Part shown: piece by piece, positions 26,473 through 35,744 of the stretch | Layout: each line of letters starts with the position of its first letter | How positions within the stretch are numbered: the stretch's first letter is position 1 | NCBI GenBank assembly: GCA_003285105.1 | Contig: CP030158.1 | Coordinates: 2,958,664-3,022,663 of the forward strand | Origin: Roseithermus sacchariphilus | Lineage (GTDB): Bacteria; Bacteroidota; Rhodothermia; Rhodothermales; MEBIC09517 | Direction: 5' to 3' | Length of the DNA stretch: 64,000 nucleotides | Program-made: the position numbers and the translations under genes | The notes under the pieces: model-generated | What the model saw: the letters and a program-made list of their open reading frames with translations, nothing else | Told to the model about the DNA's origin: nothing | Database searches by the model: none

Positions 26473-27077
26473 GAGCGTGGCGGTTGGCGGACCAGCAGGT
26501 CGGTGAAGTCGTCACGCAGCAGCCGGTAGAGCCGGTGCAGCGGCAGCCCGACGACGTTGTAGTAATCCCCTTCGATGCGGCGGACGAACACGGCGCCGAG
26601 GTCGTCCTGGATGCCGTACGCCCCGGCCTTGTCCATCGGCGACCCGGAGGCCACGTAGGCGTCGATCTCGTCGGGTTCGAGCACGGCGAACGTCACCATG
26701 GTAGCCTCGTAAGCGGTGCAGGTGCGCCGGCTGGCGGGATGCACGAGGGCGAGGCCGGTGTAGACGGTGTGGGTGCGGCCGCTCAGCCGCCGGAGCATCG
26801 AGCGTGCCTCCTCGGCGTCGGCCGGCTTGCCGAGGACGTGTCCGTCGAGGACGACGAGCGTATCGGCGCCCAGGGTCAGGGCGTCCGCGTGTGAGGCGGC
26901 GACGTCCAGGGCCTTGCTTTCGGCCAGTGTCTGCACGATGTGCTCCGGAGAGAGGCCGGGCGTGACGGTTTCCTCGACGGTGCTCGCCTGCACGGTGAAG
27001 TCGAGCCCGAGTTGTTCGAGCAACTTCCGTCGGCGGGGGGAGCGGGAGGCGAGGATGAGCGGGGTCGAAAGCTGCAT
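26469..27077 (-). CDS. maf: Maf-family nucleoside triphosphate pyrophosphatase
   Basis: 202 residues. It has the family N-terminus (LILASRSPRRRKLLEQLGL), ADTLVVLDGHVLGKP with the catalytic Asp, and the GSPMDKAGAYGIQD signature. Maf proteins hydrolyse non-canonical or modified nucleotides such as m5UTP, dTTP or UTP and thereby limit misincorporation. It is the middle gene of a minus-strand trio with lnt upstream and the amidotransferase downstream. Confidence 0.92.
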   Translation of the reverse strand: MQLSTPLILASRSPRRRKLLEQLGLDFTVQASTVEETVTPGLSPEHIVQTLAESKALDVAASHADALTLGADTLVVLDGHVLGKPADAEEARSMLRRLSGRTHTVYTGLALVHPASRRTCTAYEATMVTFAVLEPDEIDAYVASGSPMDKAGAYGIQDDLGAVFVRRIEGDYYNVVGLPLHRLYRLLRDDFTDLLVRQPPRS

Positions 27078-27093
27078 GCCGGCTCAGGGCGGG

Positions 27094-28641
27094 TCAGGTG
27101 GTGGGGTGGGGCGTCCGGCGGCGGATCAGGCCGAGGGCGGCGAGGGCGGCGACCAGCGCGAGGGGGTGGACGGCGCCGCCGTACCGGGCGTAGGGAGGCG
27201 CCGCGTCGTACACGGGGACGGATACGAGGCGGGCGGTGCGCTCCATCCATCCGACTTCGACGACCGATCGGCCATCCGGACGGATCAGCGCGGACCGCCC
27301 GGAGACGGTGACGACGAGCATGGCCCGGCCCGTCTCGATGGCGCGTAGCCGGGTGAAGGCCAGGTGCTGCCGGTGTCCGGCGGTGGGTCCCCACCAGCCC
27401 ACCTGGGCCAGCGTGATCAGCACGTCGGCCTCTTGTTCGTGGTAGCGGCGGGCGTAGTTCCCGAAGAGGCTCTCCAGGCAGATGAACACGCCGAGCCGGA
27501 GCGGGGGCGCGGCGTCCCGTTCGAGGTGGAGGGGGGCTTGCCGCCGGCCGGGCGCGTAGCCCCGGACGCCTCCGGCGGGAATGGCGAGACGCTGGAGTCC
27601 GGGGCGCTCCTCCGAGAACGGCACGTACTCGGCCAGGGGCACGAGCCGGATCTTGTCGTGCTGCTGCGCGGACCGGCCGGGTTGCAGGAGCAGCGCGCTG
27701 TTCCGGTAGAGGTGCGGGGCGTCCGGCGCGAGGGTGATGGCGCCGGTGAGCAGGGGGATACGGGTGGAGTCGACCCACGCCTGGAGGCGGCGAAGCAGGG
27801 TCCGCGCGGCCGCCGTAGAGTCCAGCACAGGCAGCGCGGTTTCGGGCCAGACCATCAGCGCGGGCCGCTGAGGGGCAGTCCGGGCGAGGGAATCACTCAT
27901 CGCCAGCAGCGTAGCCGCGCGTGTGGTGTCTCGAACCCGGGCCCAGGCGGCGGCGGGGATGGCGGGCTGGACGAACCCGACCGGGACGGTGGCCCGGGGC
28001 GGCGGCAGGGCGGTGCGAAGCGACGCCGCGGTGGCCAGGCCGGCGCCGGCAACCGCCAGCATCGCCGCGGCAGAGCGCCACCGCCCCCGGCGCGTCGCGG
28101 CGGTCAGCGCGCGGTAGCCCGCGATGTTCAGCGCGAGCAGCCAGAGGGTCAGTCCCGGCACGCCGGCCAGGGCCGCCAGCGGGGCGACCCACGGCGAAGC
28201 GGCCTGGGTGTGGCCCAGGAGCGACCAGGGGAAGGCCAGCGGCCCGAGGCTCAGCAGCGCCTCGGCGCCGAGCTGGAAGGCCGCCAGGGCCGCCAGGCCC
28301 ACCACCTCACCGCGGGCGCGACGTACGGCGACGGCCAGGGCCGGCGGGAGGCCGAGCACCAGCGGCAGCAGCAGCAACCCGTTCAACGACAGCCACGCCG
28401 TGTCGGCCCGCACGTGAGCCAGCGGCCAGGCGAATGCCACGGCGTAGGTCGCCAGCCAGGCCGCCCAGGCATGCAGCAGCATCCGCCGCACCGAGGTCGT
28501 GCGGGACCAGACCCAGAGCAGCGGGATCCAGGCCATGGCGGCCAGCGCAGACCCGGGCCCCGGCGGGAAGCTCAATCCCAGTAGCACCCCGCTTGCCAGC
28601 GACAGGCTCCACAGCAGGCGGGGCGTTGGCACGGCAGGCAT
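27094..28641 (-). CDS. lnt: Apolipoprotein N-acyltransferase
   Basis: 515 residues. Several N-terminal membrane helices (SLSLASGVLLGLSFPPGPG onward) precede a C-terminal nitrilase-like domain with the Glu-Lys-Cys triad: VWPETALPVL, the Lys in HDKIRLVPLAEYVPF, and Cys in GVFICLESLFGNY. Lnt transfers an acyl chain to the N-terminal Cys of lipoproteins at the inner membrane, consistent with the several lipoproteins in this window. The ATG at 28641 starts a plausible first helix; the frame is open further upstream but overlaps the parA promoter region. Confidence 0.93.
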   Translation of the reverse strand: MPAVPTPRLLWSLSLASGVLLGLSFPPGPGSALAAMAWIPLLWVWSRTTSVRRMLLHAWAAWLATYAVAFAWPLAHVRADTAWLSLNGLLLLPLVLGLPPALAVAVRRARGEVVGLAALAAFQLGAEALLSLGPLAFPWSLLGHTQAASPWVAPLAALAGVPGLTLWLLALNIAGYRALTAATRRGRWRSAAAMLAVAGAGLATAASLRTALPPPRATVPVGFVQPAIPAAAWARVRDTTRAATLLAMSDSLARTAPQRPALMVWPETALPVLDSTAAARTLLRRLQAWVDSTRIPLLTGAITLAPDAPHLYRNSALLLQPGRSAQQHDKIRLVPLAEYVPFSEERPGLQRLAIPAGGVRGYAPGRRQAPLHLERDAAPPLRLGVFICLESLFGNYARRYHEQEADVLITLAQVGWWGPTAGHRQHLAFTRLRAIETGRAMLVVTVSGRSALIRPDGRSVVEVGWMERTARLVSVPVYDAAPPYARYGGAVHPLALVAALAALGLIRRRTPHPTT

Positions 28642-28838
28642 CACACGACGGTGTAGAAGGGACGGACGGATCGCCCGAAGATAGGGGATCGGGGGCGAAT
28701 GGCGAGCAGCCCCCGGCGAGCACCTCCCCGCGAGCAGCAAGCGGCCTGGCCAGGGCGGCGGCGAGGATGATTTGACTCGCCCCGCGGCCGCACCTAATTT
28801 GGGTGCCGGCGAGTCTGTCCCATCCCCACCCACCCTGC

Positions 28839-29705
28839 ATGACCACGCTGGCGATTTGCAATCACAAGGGCGGCACCGGCAAAACCACCACGGTCGTCCA
28901 CACCGCTGCGGCCCTCGGACTCAGCGGCTACCGAACCCTGGTCATCGACCTGGATCCCCAGGGGTTTCTGACCCGCTACCTCGGCATCGAAGAGCCGCCG
29001 ATCGAAGCCTCCTCGCTGATGCTGTTCGATCACCAGGTGAAGTTGCGGGACGTGCCGGTGCAGCGGTTGAAGCACTTCGACGTGCTGCCGGCCTCGGCGT
29101 CGATGACGAAGGTCCTCCGCAAGCTCAACCGCCCCACGGACGTGTTCTGGGCCAAGGAGGCGTTGCAGACGGGCCCGGACTATGACCTCGTCGTCTTCGA
29201 CACGGCGGCGGCCGTCACGGCCTACAGCCTCAACGCCCTCGTCGCCAGCCGCTACGCGCTCATCCCCGTCACGCCCGAGTACCAGCCGGTCTACGGCGCG
29301 GAGCAGACCTACCAGACCATCCGCCAGGTCCGGGAGAAGCTGAACCCGGACCTGCAGGCTCCCTTCTTCCTGTTCACGCAGGTCGACGGGCGCAAGCGCA
29401 GCCACCATCAGTTTCGCCGCTACCTGCGGGCCCGCTACGGGGATCTGGTCATGCGGAGCATCATCCGGACGAGCACGGCGCTCTCGCAGGCCTACGACGA
29501 CGGCACGACGGCCTTCGAGCATGCGCCGACCTCGCGGGGCGTGCGGGACTACGCGAACGCTACGGACGAGCTGCTGCGGCACGTCCAGGCCGGCACGCCC
29601 CGGACGGCGCCGGAGATCACCGCCGTCGAGCCGCCGGCCTACGAGGAGGCGCCGGGCGAGGAGCCGCCCCGGCCCGTGGCCCCCGAGCGCCCGGCGTGGC
29701 TCTGA
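28839..29705 (+). CDS. ParA-family ATPase
   Basis: 288 residues. It starts with MTTLAICNHKGGTGKTTTVV, a deviant Walker A (KGGTGKTT), followed by VIDLDPQGFLTRYLG and FDTAAAVT (Walker B type). Such ATPases form nucleotide-dependent dimers on DNA or membranes and place chromosomes, plasmids or protein complexes. No parB or parS-like gene is adjacent, so it may be an orphan positioning ATPase. The last ~35 residues are Pro/Glu-rich. Confidence 0.9.
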   Translation: MTTLAICNHKGGTGKTTTVVHTAAALGLSGYRTLVIDLDPQGFLTRYLGIEEPPIEASSLMLFDHQVKLRDVPVQRLKHFDVLPASASMTKVLRKLNRPTDVFWAKEALQTGPDYDLVVFDTAAAVTAYSLNALVASRYALIPVTPEYQPVYGAEQTYQTIRQVREKLNPDLQAPFFLFTQVDGRKRSHHQFRRYLRARYGDLVMRSIIRTSTALSQAYDDGTTAFEHAPTSRGVRDYANATDELLRHVQAGTPRTAPEITAVEPPAYEEAPGEEPPRPVAPERPAWL

Positions 29706-29750
29706 CCCCCACGCCGCGGTCGCTCCCCGGACTCATCTCGCCCCCTCACC

Positions 29751-31253
29751 ATGGCCCAGCACGCAGACCAGCGCTTTTCCTCCCGCCTCGGCCTGATCCT
29801 CAGCGTCCTCGGCATCGCCGTCGGGACGGGCAACATCTGGCGCTTCCCGCGCATCGCGGCGCAGAACGGGGGGGATGAGGGCGCCGGGGCCTTTCTGATC
29901 GCCTGGGTGCTGTTCCTTTTCCTGTGGAGCATCCCCCTCATCATCGCCGAATACGCCCTCGGCCGGAAGGGCCGTATGGGGGTGGTGGGCACGTTCGCAC
30001 GCGTCGCGGGGCCGCGCTACGCCTGGATGGGCGGCTTCGTCGGGTTCGTCTCCACCGCCATCATGTTCTACTACTCGGTGGTGGCGGGCTGGTGCGTGTT
30101 CTACTTCGTCGAGATGCTCGTCAACCCCCTGCCGCTGACGACGGAGGCGGCCACGGGGGTCTGGGACGGCTTCCAGGCCGGGGGGCTGCCGGTGCTGTTT
30201 CACGGCCTTGCGATGGGGCTGGGTGCGCTGGCCGTGTGGAAGGGTGTGGCCTCCATCGAGCGGGTCAACAAGGTGCTCATCCCCGCGCTGCTGCTGATCG
30301 TGCTGCTCTGCGTGCTGCGGGCGGTCACGCTGGACGGCGCGGCGGCCGGCCTGGCGTTCCTCTTCACGCCGCAATGGGACCTGCTGGCCCGGCCCGGCCT
30401 CTGGCTCGAAGCGCTGACGCAGAACGCCTGGGACACCGGCGCCGGCTGGGGGTTGATCCTGACCTACGGGGCGTACATGCAACGCCGCCACGGCGTGGTC
30501 AAAAACGCCTTTCTCACCGGGCTGGGCAACAACACCGTCAGCCTGCTCGCCGCCGTCATGATCTTTGGGACGGTGTTCGCGGTGCTGGGCCAGCAGATGC
30601 CGAAGGCCGAGGTGCTGGCCGTCATGCAGAACAGCGGCCCGGCCTCCACCGGGCTCACCTTCATCTGGATGCCACAGCTCTTCGCGAAGATGCCGGCCGG
30701 GGAGCTGCTGGCGGTGCTGTTCTTCCTGGGGCTGTCCTTTGCCGCCTTCAGCTCGCTCATCTCGATGATCGAGCTGGCAACGCGGGTGTTCGTGGACATG
30801 GGCCTGCCGCGGCGGCGGGCGGTGGCCGCGGTATGCACGGTGGGCTTCCTGCTGGGCATCCCCTCGGCCGTCAACCTCGACGTCTTCGGGAATCAGGACT
30901 TCGTCTGGGGCGTGGCGCTGATGATCTCCGGCGCGCTCGTGGCCTTCGCGGTGATCCGCTACGGCGTGGAGCGCTTCCGTCAGGAAGAACTGCTCGGGAC
31001 GCCGGGCGACTGGTCGGCCGGGCCGGCCTGGGGCTTTCTCATCCGCTATCTGGTTCCCCTCCAGGCCGCGGTGCTGCTCGTCTGGTGGCTCTACCAGTCG
31101 GCCACGCGCTATGCCCCCGAAACGTGGTACGATCCATTCGATCCCTACAGCGTGATGACGTGCCTGGTGCAATGGGGACTCGTGATGGGCTTGCTCATCG
31201 CCTTCAACCGCCGGCTGGTTCGCCGCACGCTGCCGGAGGCGGCGGCGCCGTAG
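29751..31253 (+). CDS. Sodium-dependent transporter, SNF (NSS) family
   Basis: 500 residues. The hallmark first helix GIAVGTGNIWRFPRIAAQNG with the sodium and substrate site is clear, followed by about 11-12 membrane helices. Bacterial members such as LeuT import amino acids with Na+. The substrate here cannot be named. It follows the parA gene by 45 bases on the same strand and converges on the ZIP gene. Confidence 0.92.
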   Translation: MAQHADQRFSSRLGLILSVLGIAVGTGNIWRFPRIAAQNGGDEGAGAFLIAWVLFLFLWSIPLIIAEYALGRKGRMGVVGTFARVAGPRYAWMGGFVGFVSTAIMFYYSVVAGWCVFYFVEMLVNPLPLTTEAATGVWDGFQAGGLPVLFHGLAMGLGALAVWKGVASIERVNKVLIPALLLIVLLCVLRAVTLDGAAAGLAFLFTPQWDLLARPGLWLEALTQNAWDTGAGWGLILTYGAYMQRRHGVVKNAFLTGLGNNTVSLLAAVMIFGTVFAVLGQQMPKAEVLAVMQNSGPASTGLTFIWMPQLFAKMPAGELLAVLFFLGLSFAAFSSLISMIELATRVFVDMGLPRRRAVAAVCTVGFLLGIPSAVNLDVFGNQDFVWGVALMISGALVAFAVIRYGVERFRQEELLGTPGDWSAGPAWGFLIRYLVPLQAAVLLVWWLYQSATRYAPETWYDPFDPYSVMTCLVQWGLVMGLLIAFNRRLVRRTLPEAAAP

Positions 31254-31271
31254 GGCCGTTTGGCGGCCGTC

Positions 31272-32093
31272 CTACCCCAGGGCCACGTCCAGGATCATCA
31301 TGAAGACGAAGCCGACGAGCGCGCTGGTGGTGGCGAGGTCGGCGTGGGCGTTGCGCTGGGATTCGGGGATGAGCTCTTCGATGACCACGAAGATCATCGC
31401 TCCGGCAGCAAAGGCCAGCGCGTAGGGCAGGATCGGGCGGATGATCATCACGGCACCGGCTCCGAGCAGGGCGGCGACGGGTTCGACGACGCCGGAGAGT
31501 TGCCCGAACCAGAAGCACCGGCGGGGCGAGAGGCCGTCGGCGCGCAGGGGCATGGCCACGGCGATCCCCTCCGGGAAGTTCTGCAGCCCGATGCCGAGCG
31601 CCAGCGCAATGGCACCGCCGAGCGACGAGCCGAGGGCCGGGTCGGTGCCGGCCGCCGCCGCGCCGAAGCTCACGCCCACGGCCAGCCCTTCCGGGATGTT
31701 GTGCAGCGTGATGGCGAGCACCAGCAGGGTGGAGCGCCGCCAGGAGGTAGACACGCCCTCGGCGTCGGCCATGAGCGCGCCCGGATGCAGGTGGGGCAGC
31801 AGCGCGTCCGTCAGCCGCAGGAAGGCGCCGCCGGCCAGGAACCCGACGGCCGCCGGGAGCCAGGCCGGGAGGGACTGCCCCTCGGCCAGTTCGATGGCCG
31901 GAACCAGCAGGGACCAGAAGCTGGCGGCGATCATGACGCCCGCGGCGAAGCCCAGCATGGCATCCAGGAAGGCCCGGTTGACACCGCGCGTGAAGAAGAC
32001 GAGGCCGGCCCCCAGGGCCGTCACCGACCAGGTGAACAGGCCGGCCAGCAACGATTGCGTGAGGGCGTCCAGGTCGGCAAACCAGGCGTACAT
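31272..32093 (-). CDS. ZIP-family metal transporter
   Basis: 273 residues with about eight membrane helices. The metal-binding helices carry [14 protein letters not shown] and [12 protein letters not shown], the ZIP signature. A His-containing loop between helices 3 and 4 ([11 protein letters not shown]) is typical. The closest group by eye is GufA/ZIP11-like, which moves zinc or related divalent metals. The ATG at 32093 starts [13 protein letters not shown]; the frame extends upstream without a better start. Confidence 0.9.
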   Translation of the reverse strand: MYAWFADLDALTQSLLAGLFTWSVTALGAGLVFFTRGVNRAFLDAMLGFAAGVMIAASFWSLLVPAIELAEGQSLPAWLPAAVGFLAGGAFLRLTDALLPHLHPGALMADAEGVSTSWRRSTLLVLAITLHNIPEGLAVGVSFGAAAAGTDPALGSSLGGAIALALGIGLQNFPEGIAVAMPLRADGLSPRRCFWFGQLSGVVEPVAALLGAGAVMIIRPILPYALAFAAGAMIFVVIEELIPESQRNAHADLATTSALVGFVFMMILDVALG

Positions 32094-32258
32094 GAGCAGC
32101 ACCGTCGAGTGGGTGGGGGACGAAGTAGAGGCTCCTGCCGGGAACTGCCGGACCAGAATCGCCCGCAGGATGCGGCCGGGGCAGCACCGGGCGCGCCGGG
32201 TTGCTATCTTGGGATCCCGCACCCCGGCCACCATCGGCCCCGTAGTACTCCCTCTGCC

Positions 32259-33839
32259 ATGCGTACGTTCACCTCGCTCCTCGGTCTGTTTCTGAGCATC
32301 ACCCCCCTGGCCGCTCAGCCGTTCGACCTGTCCTTTCTCGCGACGAGGCCGGAGGCCTCCGACTTCCGGGAGACGACCAGCTACCTCGAAGTGCAGGCCT
32401 TTCTCGATGTGCTGGAGACGACGTCGGACCGGATGCACCTCACCACCCTCGGCTATACGATGCAAGGCCGACCGCTGCCGCTGGCCGTCTTCGGGGACGT
32501 CAGCGGCCCCGAGCCGGAGGCGGTACGGGCCTCGGGGCGAACGCGTGTGCTCCTACTGGCGACCATCCACGGCGGCGAGGTGGCCGGCAAGGAGGCGACG
32601 CTCATGCTGCTGCGCGCCCTGGCCGCGGGACGGCACGCGGACTGGGCGGATTCCCTCGTCCTGCTCGCCGTGCCGGTCTTCAATGCCGATGGGAACGAGG
32701 CGGTCAGCCTCGTCAACCGCCCCCGTCAGCACGGCCCCGTCGGCGGTGTAGGGCAGCGGCCCAACAGCCAGGGGCTCGACCTGAACCGCGATCACGTCAA
32801 GGTCGATTCGCCGGAGGTCCGGTCGCTGTTGCTCGCTCTTGAAGCCTACGACCCGCACGTGCTGATCGACCTCCACACGACGAACGGGACCGCGCATGCC
32901 TACCACCTGACCTACGCGCCGCCGCTGCATCCCAGTACGGATTCGACGCTCGTGGCGTGGCTGCGCACGGCGTGGCTGCCGGAGGTCAGCCGGGCCGTCG
33001 AGGACCGCTACGGCTGGGCCACCTATTACTACGGCAACACGCCGGAACCGGGGTCGGACCGGCCGATGGGGTGGTATACCTTCGACCATCGCCCGCGCTT
33101 CAGCACCAACTATGTGGGGCTGCGCAATCGCTTCGGCATCCTCGTCGAGGCATACGCCTACGCCCCGTTCGAGGAACGCATTCTGGCGACGCTGTACGTG
33201 CTGGAGGAGCTGCTGGCGCAGGCCCGGGATCATGCCGGCCGGCTCCGTGCCCTCACCGAGGCCGCCGATGCGCAGGACCTCGTCGGGGCGCAGCTGGCCC
33301 TGCGTGCCCGGCACGCCCGGTCGGCCGATCCCGTGGAGATCCTGCTGGGCGAGGTCGTGCCGGAGGTCAACCCGTACAGCGGCCGGGAGATGGTCCGCCG
33401 CACGGACGCCCGCCGGCCCACGATGCTCTACGAGTACGGCACCTTCACCCCGACCGAGACGGCCACCGTCCCGGCGGCGTACTTCGTGCCGCCGGAGTTG
33501 AAGGAGGTCATCGCCCGGCTCCATGCGCACGGCGTGAAGACCGTCCCCATCCCCGCCGCCCGCACCCAGCACGTCGAGCGATTCCGCATCGACTCGGTGC
33601 AGGTGGCGGAGACGGCATATCAGGGGCGGCACCTGCACACCTACTACGGCGGCTACGAGCCGGCCGAGGTGGAGCTGCCGGCCGGCACGCGGATGGTGCC
33701 GATGGACCAGCCGCTGGCCCGGCTCGCGTTCACGCTGCTCGAACCGCGCTCCGACGACGGCTTCGCTGCCTGGGGCCTCGTGGGGACCGCGGCCGGTGGC
33801 GCGGCGTTCTATCCGATCCTGCGGGGCGATGGGTTCTGA
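32259..33839 (+). CDS. Secreted M14-family zinc carboxypeptidase
   Basis: 526 residues. A signal peptide ends near PLAAQ. The zinc ligands are the His and Glu of [11 protein letters not shown] and the His of IDLHTTNG. The substrate-binding LDLNRDH and a catalytic Glu in [11 protein letters not shown] are also visible, so it should be an active metallopeptidase. The extra ~190 C-terminal residues are beta-rich, without an obvious membrane anchor or sorting tail. The frame is open far upstream, but that part is antisense to the ZIP gene. Substrate unknown. Confidence 0.88.
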   Translation: MRTFTSLLGLFLSITPLAAQPFDLSFLATRPEASDFRETTSYLEVQAFLDVLETTSDRMHLTTLGYTMQGRPLPLAVFGDVSGPEPEAVRASGRTRVLLLATIHGGEVAGKEATLMLLRALAAGRHADWADSLVLLAVPVFNADGNEAVSLVNRPRQHGPVGGVGQRPNSQGLDLNRDHVKVDSPEVRSLLLALEAYDPHVLIDLHTTNGTAHAYHLTYAPPLHPSTDSTLVAWLRTAWLPEVSRAVEDRYGWATYYYGNTPEPGSDRPMGWYTFDHRPRFSTNYVGLRNRFGILVEAYAYAPFEERILATLYVLEELLAQARDHAGRLRALTEAADAQDLVGAQLALRARHARSADPVEILLGEVVPEVNPYSGREMVRRTDARRPTMLYEYGTFTPTETATVPAAYFVPPELKEVIARLHAHGVKTVPIPAARTQHVERFRIDSVQVAETAYQGRHLHTYYGGYEPAEVELPAGTRMVPMDQPLARLAFTLLEPRSDDGFAAWGLVGTAAGGAAFYPILRGDGF

Positions 33840-34099
33840 GGACGGGCAGTGATCCGCGCCGGCGAAGTCAGGGAGAACCCGGACGTGGACGAATCGGTAT
33901 CTACGAGGCCCGGGATGTCCAGTAAAGTGACCACCGGCTGCGGTCCGTGCAGGCCGGCCCCTGGCCCGAAACGCCTTCGTCGCCCTGAAACGAGGGCATC
34001 GGGGGAAGGGCGGGATCTGGCAGCCGCTTTGCCGGAGCCACCGGGTGCCGCATCGCCCTGCGGTGTGGCCGTCATCCTTCGAACCAACCGAATTGCGCC

Positions 34100-34726
34100 A
34101 TGAAGCGCCTGTGTCGATACATCCGGGGCCTCGGCGCCCTGGCCGTCCTGCTGTGGTGGGGCACCGGGCCGGCCCTCGCCCAGGATCAGGAACTGCCGCT
34201 CGGTGCTCCGCTGCCCTCGGCCGAGCTGACGCTGACCCGGCCGGACGGCCGTGCCGCGTCCCTGCAGAGCCTCCTCGGCTCGGCCGGTACCGTCATCGTG
34301 TTCTGGAGCAACCAGTGCCCGTGGGTGGACAAGTACGAGGATCGGCTCGCGGACCTGGCCGCGACGTACGGGGCCGCCGGGTTTGCGTTTCTGGTGGTCA
34401 ATGCCAATGACGCCGATGCCTTCCCGAAGGAGGGTGCAGACGAGAGCCAGGCCCGCGCCCGGGATCTGGGGGCGGCCTTCACCTACCTCATGGACAATGG
34501 CTCGGCGCTGGCTCGTGCGCTTGGCGCCTCCCGCACGCCGCACGTCTTCGTCTTCGATGCCAACCGGACCCTCGTCTATGTAGGTACCATCGACGACAGC
34601 CCCGGCGATCCGGGCAACGTCCAGAAAACGTACCTCAAGGATGTCCTGGATGCGTTGCAGGCCGGGCAGTCGGTGGCAGTCCCCAAGACGAAAGCATTCG
34701 GATGCACGATCAAGCTCCAGTCGTGA
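34100..34726 (+). CDS. Secreted thioredoxin-fold (peroxiredoxin-like) protein
   Basis: 208 residues with a signal peptide ending near PALAQ. The thioredoxin fold has TVIVFWSNQCPWVDKYEDRL, so one Cys in a CPWV context instead of CxxC. A cis-Pro segment (ASRTPHVFVFDANR) and TKAFGCTIK near the C-terminus fit the AhpC/TSA-like redoxin group. It may reduce or trap peroxides or act on a partner protein. It overlaps or abuts the next gene, suggesting co-transcription with the LuxE-like gene. Confidence 0.82.
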   Translation: MKRLCRYIRGLGALAVLLWWGTGPALAQDQELPLGAPLPSAELTLTRPDGRAASLQSLLGSAGTVIVFWSNQCPWVDKYEDRLADLAATYGAAGFAFLVVNANDADAFPKEGADESQARARDLGAAFTYLMDNGSALARALGASRTPHVFVFDANRTLVYVGTIDDSPGDPGNVQKTYLKDVLDALQAGQSVAVPKTKAFGCTIKLQS

Positions 34727-35742
34727 CCCCCAACGATCGCGTCTGGCAGGACGTCGAGGACCGCTTCGCGCGCCTGGCGCCGGGAGACGAGGCCGGGTTC
34801 GAGGCGCTGGCGGAGGTCGTGTTTGCCGCCCAGGTGCGTCACAATCCAGTCTATGCGCGGTATGCCCGGGGCATGGCGTGGCGCGGATGGGAAGCCGCCC
34901 CGTTCCTGCCCGTCGAGGCCTTCAAGCTGGTGCCGGTGACGACGTTTCCGCCGGAGGAGGCCGAGCAGGTCTTCGAGAGCAGCGGGACGGGCCGTGCGGT
35001 GCCGAGCCGCCATTACGTGCGGCGGCTTCGCGTCTACGAGCGGGCCGTGCGGACGCACTTCGAGCAGGTGTTCGGCACCGGCCCCTTCACGCTCGTTGCA
35101 CACCTGCCGCACTACGCCGACCGGGGTCGCCGCTCCTCGCTCCTCTACATGGTCGACCTGCTGATCCGCCACTACGGGGACGCGGCCAGCGGCTTCTTCC
35201 TGGAGGACCGGTCCGTGCTCGACCGCGCCCTCGCCCACAGCCGCCGGACCGGTACGCCGATGCTGCTCTTCGGCGCCGCGTTCGGGCTGCTGGATCTGCT
35301 GGACGAGGCGCCGGTGGCGTTGCCGCCGGACGCCCGCGTGATCGAAACCGGCGGGATGAAAACCTACCGCCGGGAGATCGGCCGGGAGGCGTTGCACGCC
35401 CGCCTGGCCGAAGGCTTCGGGCTGCCCGAGGCACAGATCTGGAGCGAGTACGGGATGTGCGAGCTGATGAGCCAGGCCTACACCCGCGGCGATACGGTCT
35501 TCCGGCCGCCCCCCTGGATGCGGTTCCGCATCGTCGACCCCGACGATCCCACCCGGGGCCTGCCGGCCGGTGAGCCGGGAGCCCTGGCGCTCTTCGACCT
35601 TGCCAACCTCTACTCGGCCGCTGCGTTGCTGACCGAGGACCGGGCCGTGCAGCGCGGCGACGGCTTCGAGGTGCTCGGGCGGCTGTCTCATGCCGCGTTG
35701 CGCGGCTGCAATTTTCTCGTCGAATCCGAGGGGGGAGGGTGA
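34702..35742 (+). CDS. LuxE-like acyl-protein synthetase
   Basis: 346 residues from the ATG at 34702, which overlaps the previous gene by 25 bases; a GTG at 34723 gives a tight 4-base overlap and is equally likely. The LuxE family hallmarks are FLPVEAFKLVPV, VFESSGTGRAVPSRHYV, ETGGMKTYRREI and WSEYGMCELMSQAY. LuxE activates fatty acids as acyl-AMP and passes them to a Cys near its C-terminus; a Cys is present ten residues before the end here (LRGCNFLVES). It is coupled to a LuxC-like gene, so the pair probably supplies fatty aldehyde. No luxA, luxB or luxD is nearby, so it is not a light operon. Confidence 0.82.
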   Translation: MHDQAPVVTPNDRVWQDVEDRFARLAPGDEAGFEALAEVVFAAQVRHNPVYARYARGMAWRGWEAAPFLPVEAFKLVPVTTFPPEEAEQVFESSGTGRAVPSRHYVRRLRVYERAVRTHFEQVFGTGPFTLVAHLPHYADRGRRSSLLYMVDLLIRHYGDAASGFFLEDRSVLDRALAHSRRTGTPMLLFGAAFGLLDLLDEAPVALPPDARVIETGGMKTYRREIGREALHARLAEGFGLPEAQIWSEYGMCELMSQAYTRGDTVFRPPPWMRFRIVDPDDPTRGLPAGEPGALALFDLANLYSAAALLTEDRAVQRGDGFEVLGRLSHAALRGCNFLVESEGGG

Positions 35743-35744
35743 GC

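Noticed and set aside
31260..32258. Long in-frame extension upstream of the M14 peptidase
   Set aside because: It is antisense to the ZIP transporter and low-complexity; the signal peptide fixes the start at 32259.
33840..34099. 84-codon ORF and possible riboswitch between the peptidase and thioredoxin-like genes
   Set aside because: No recognisable domain or conserved RNA motif; composition alone does not support a gene.
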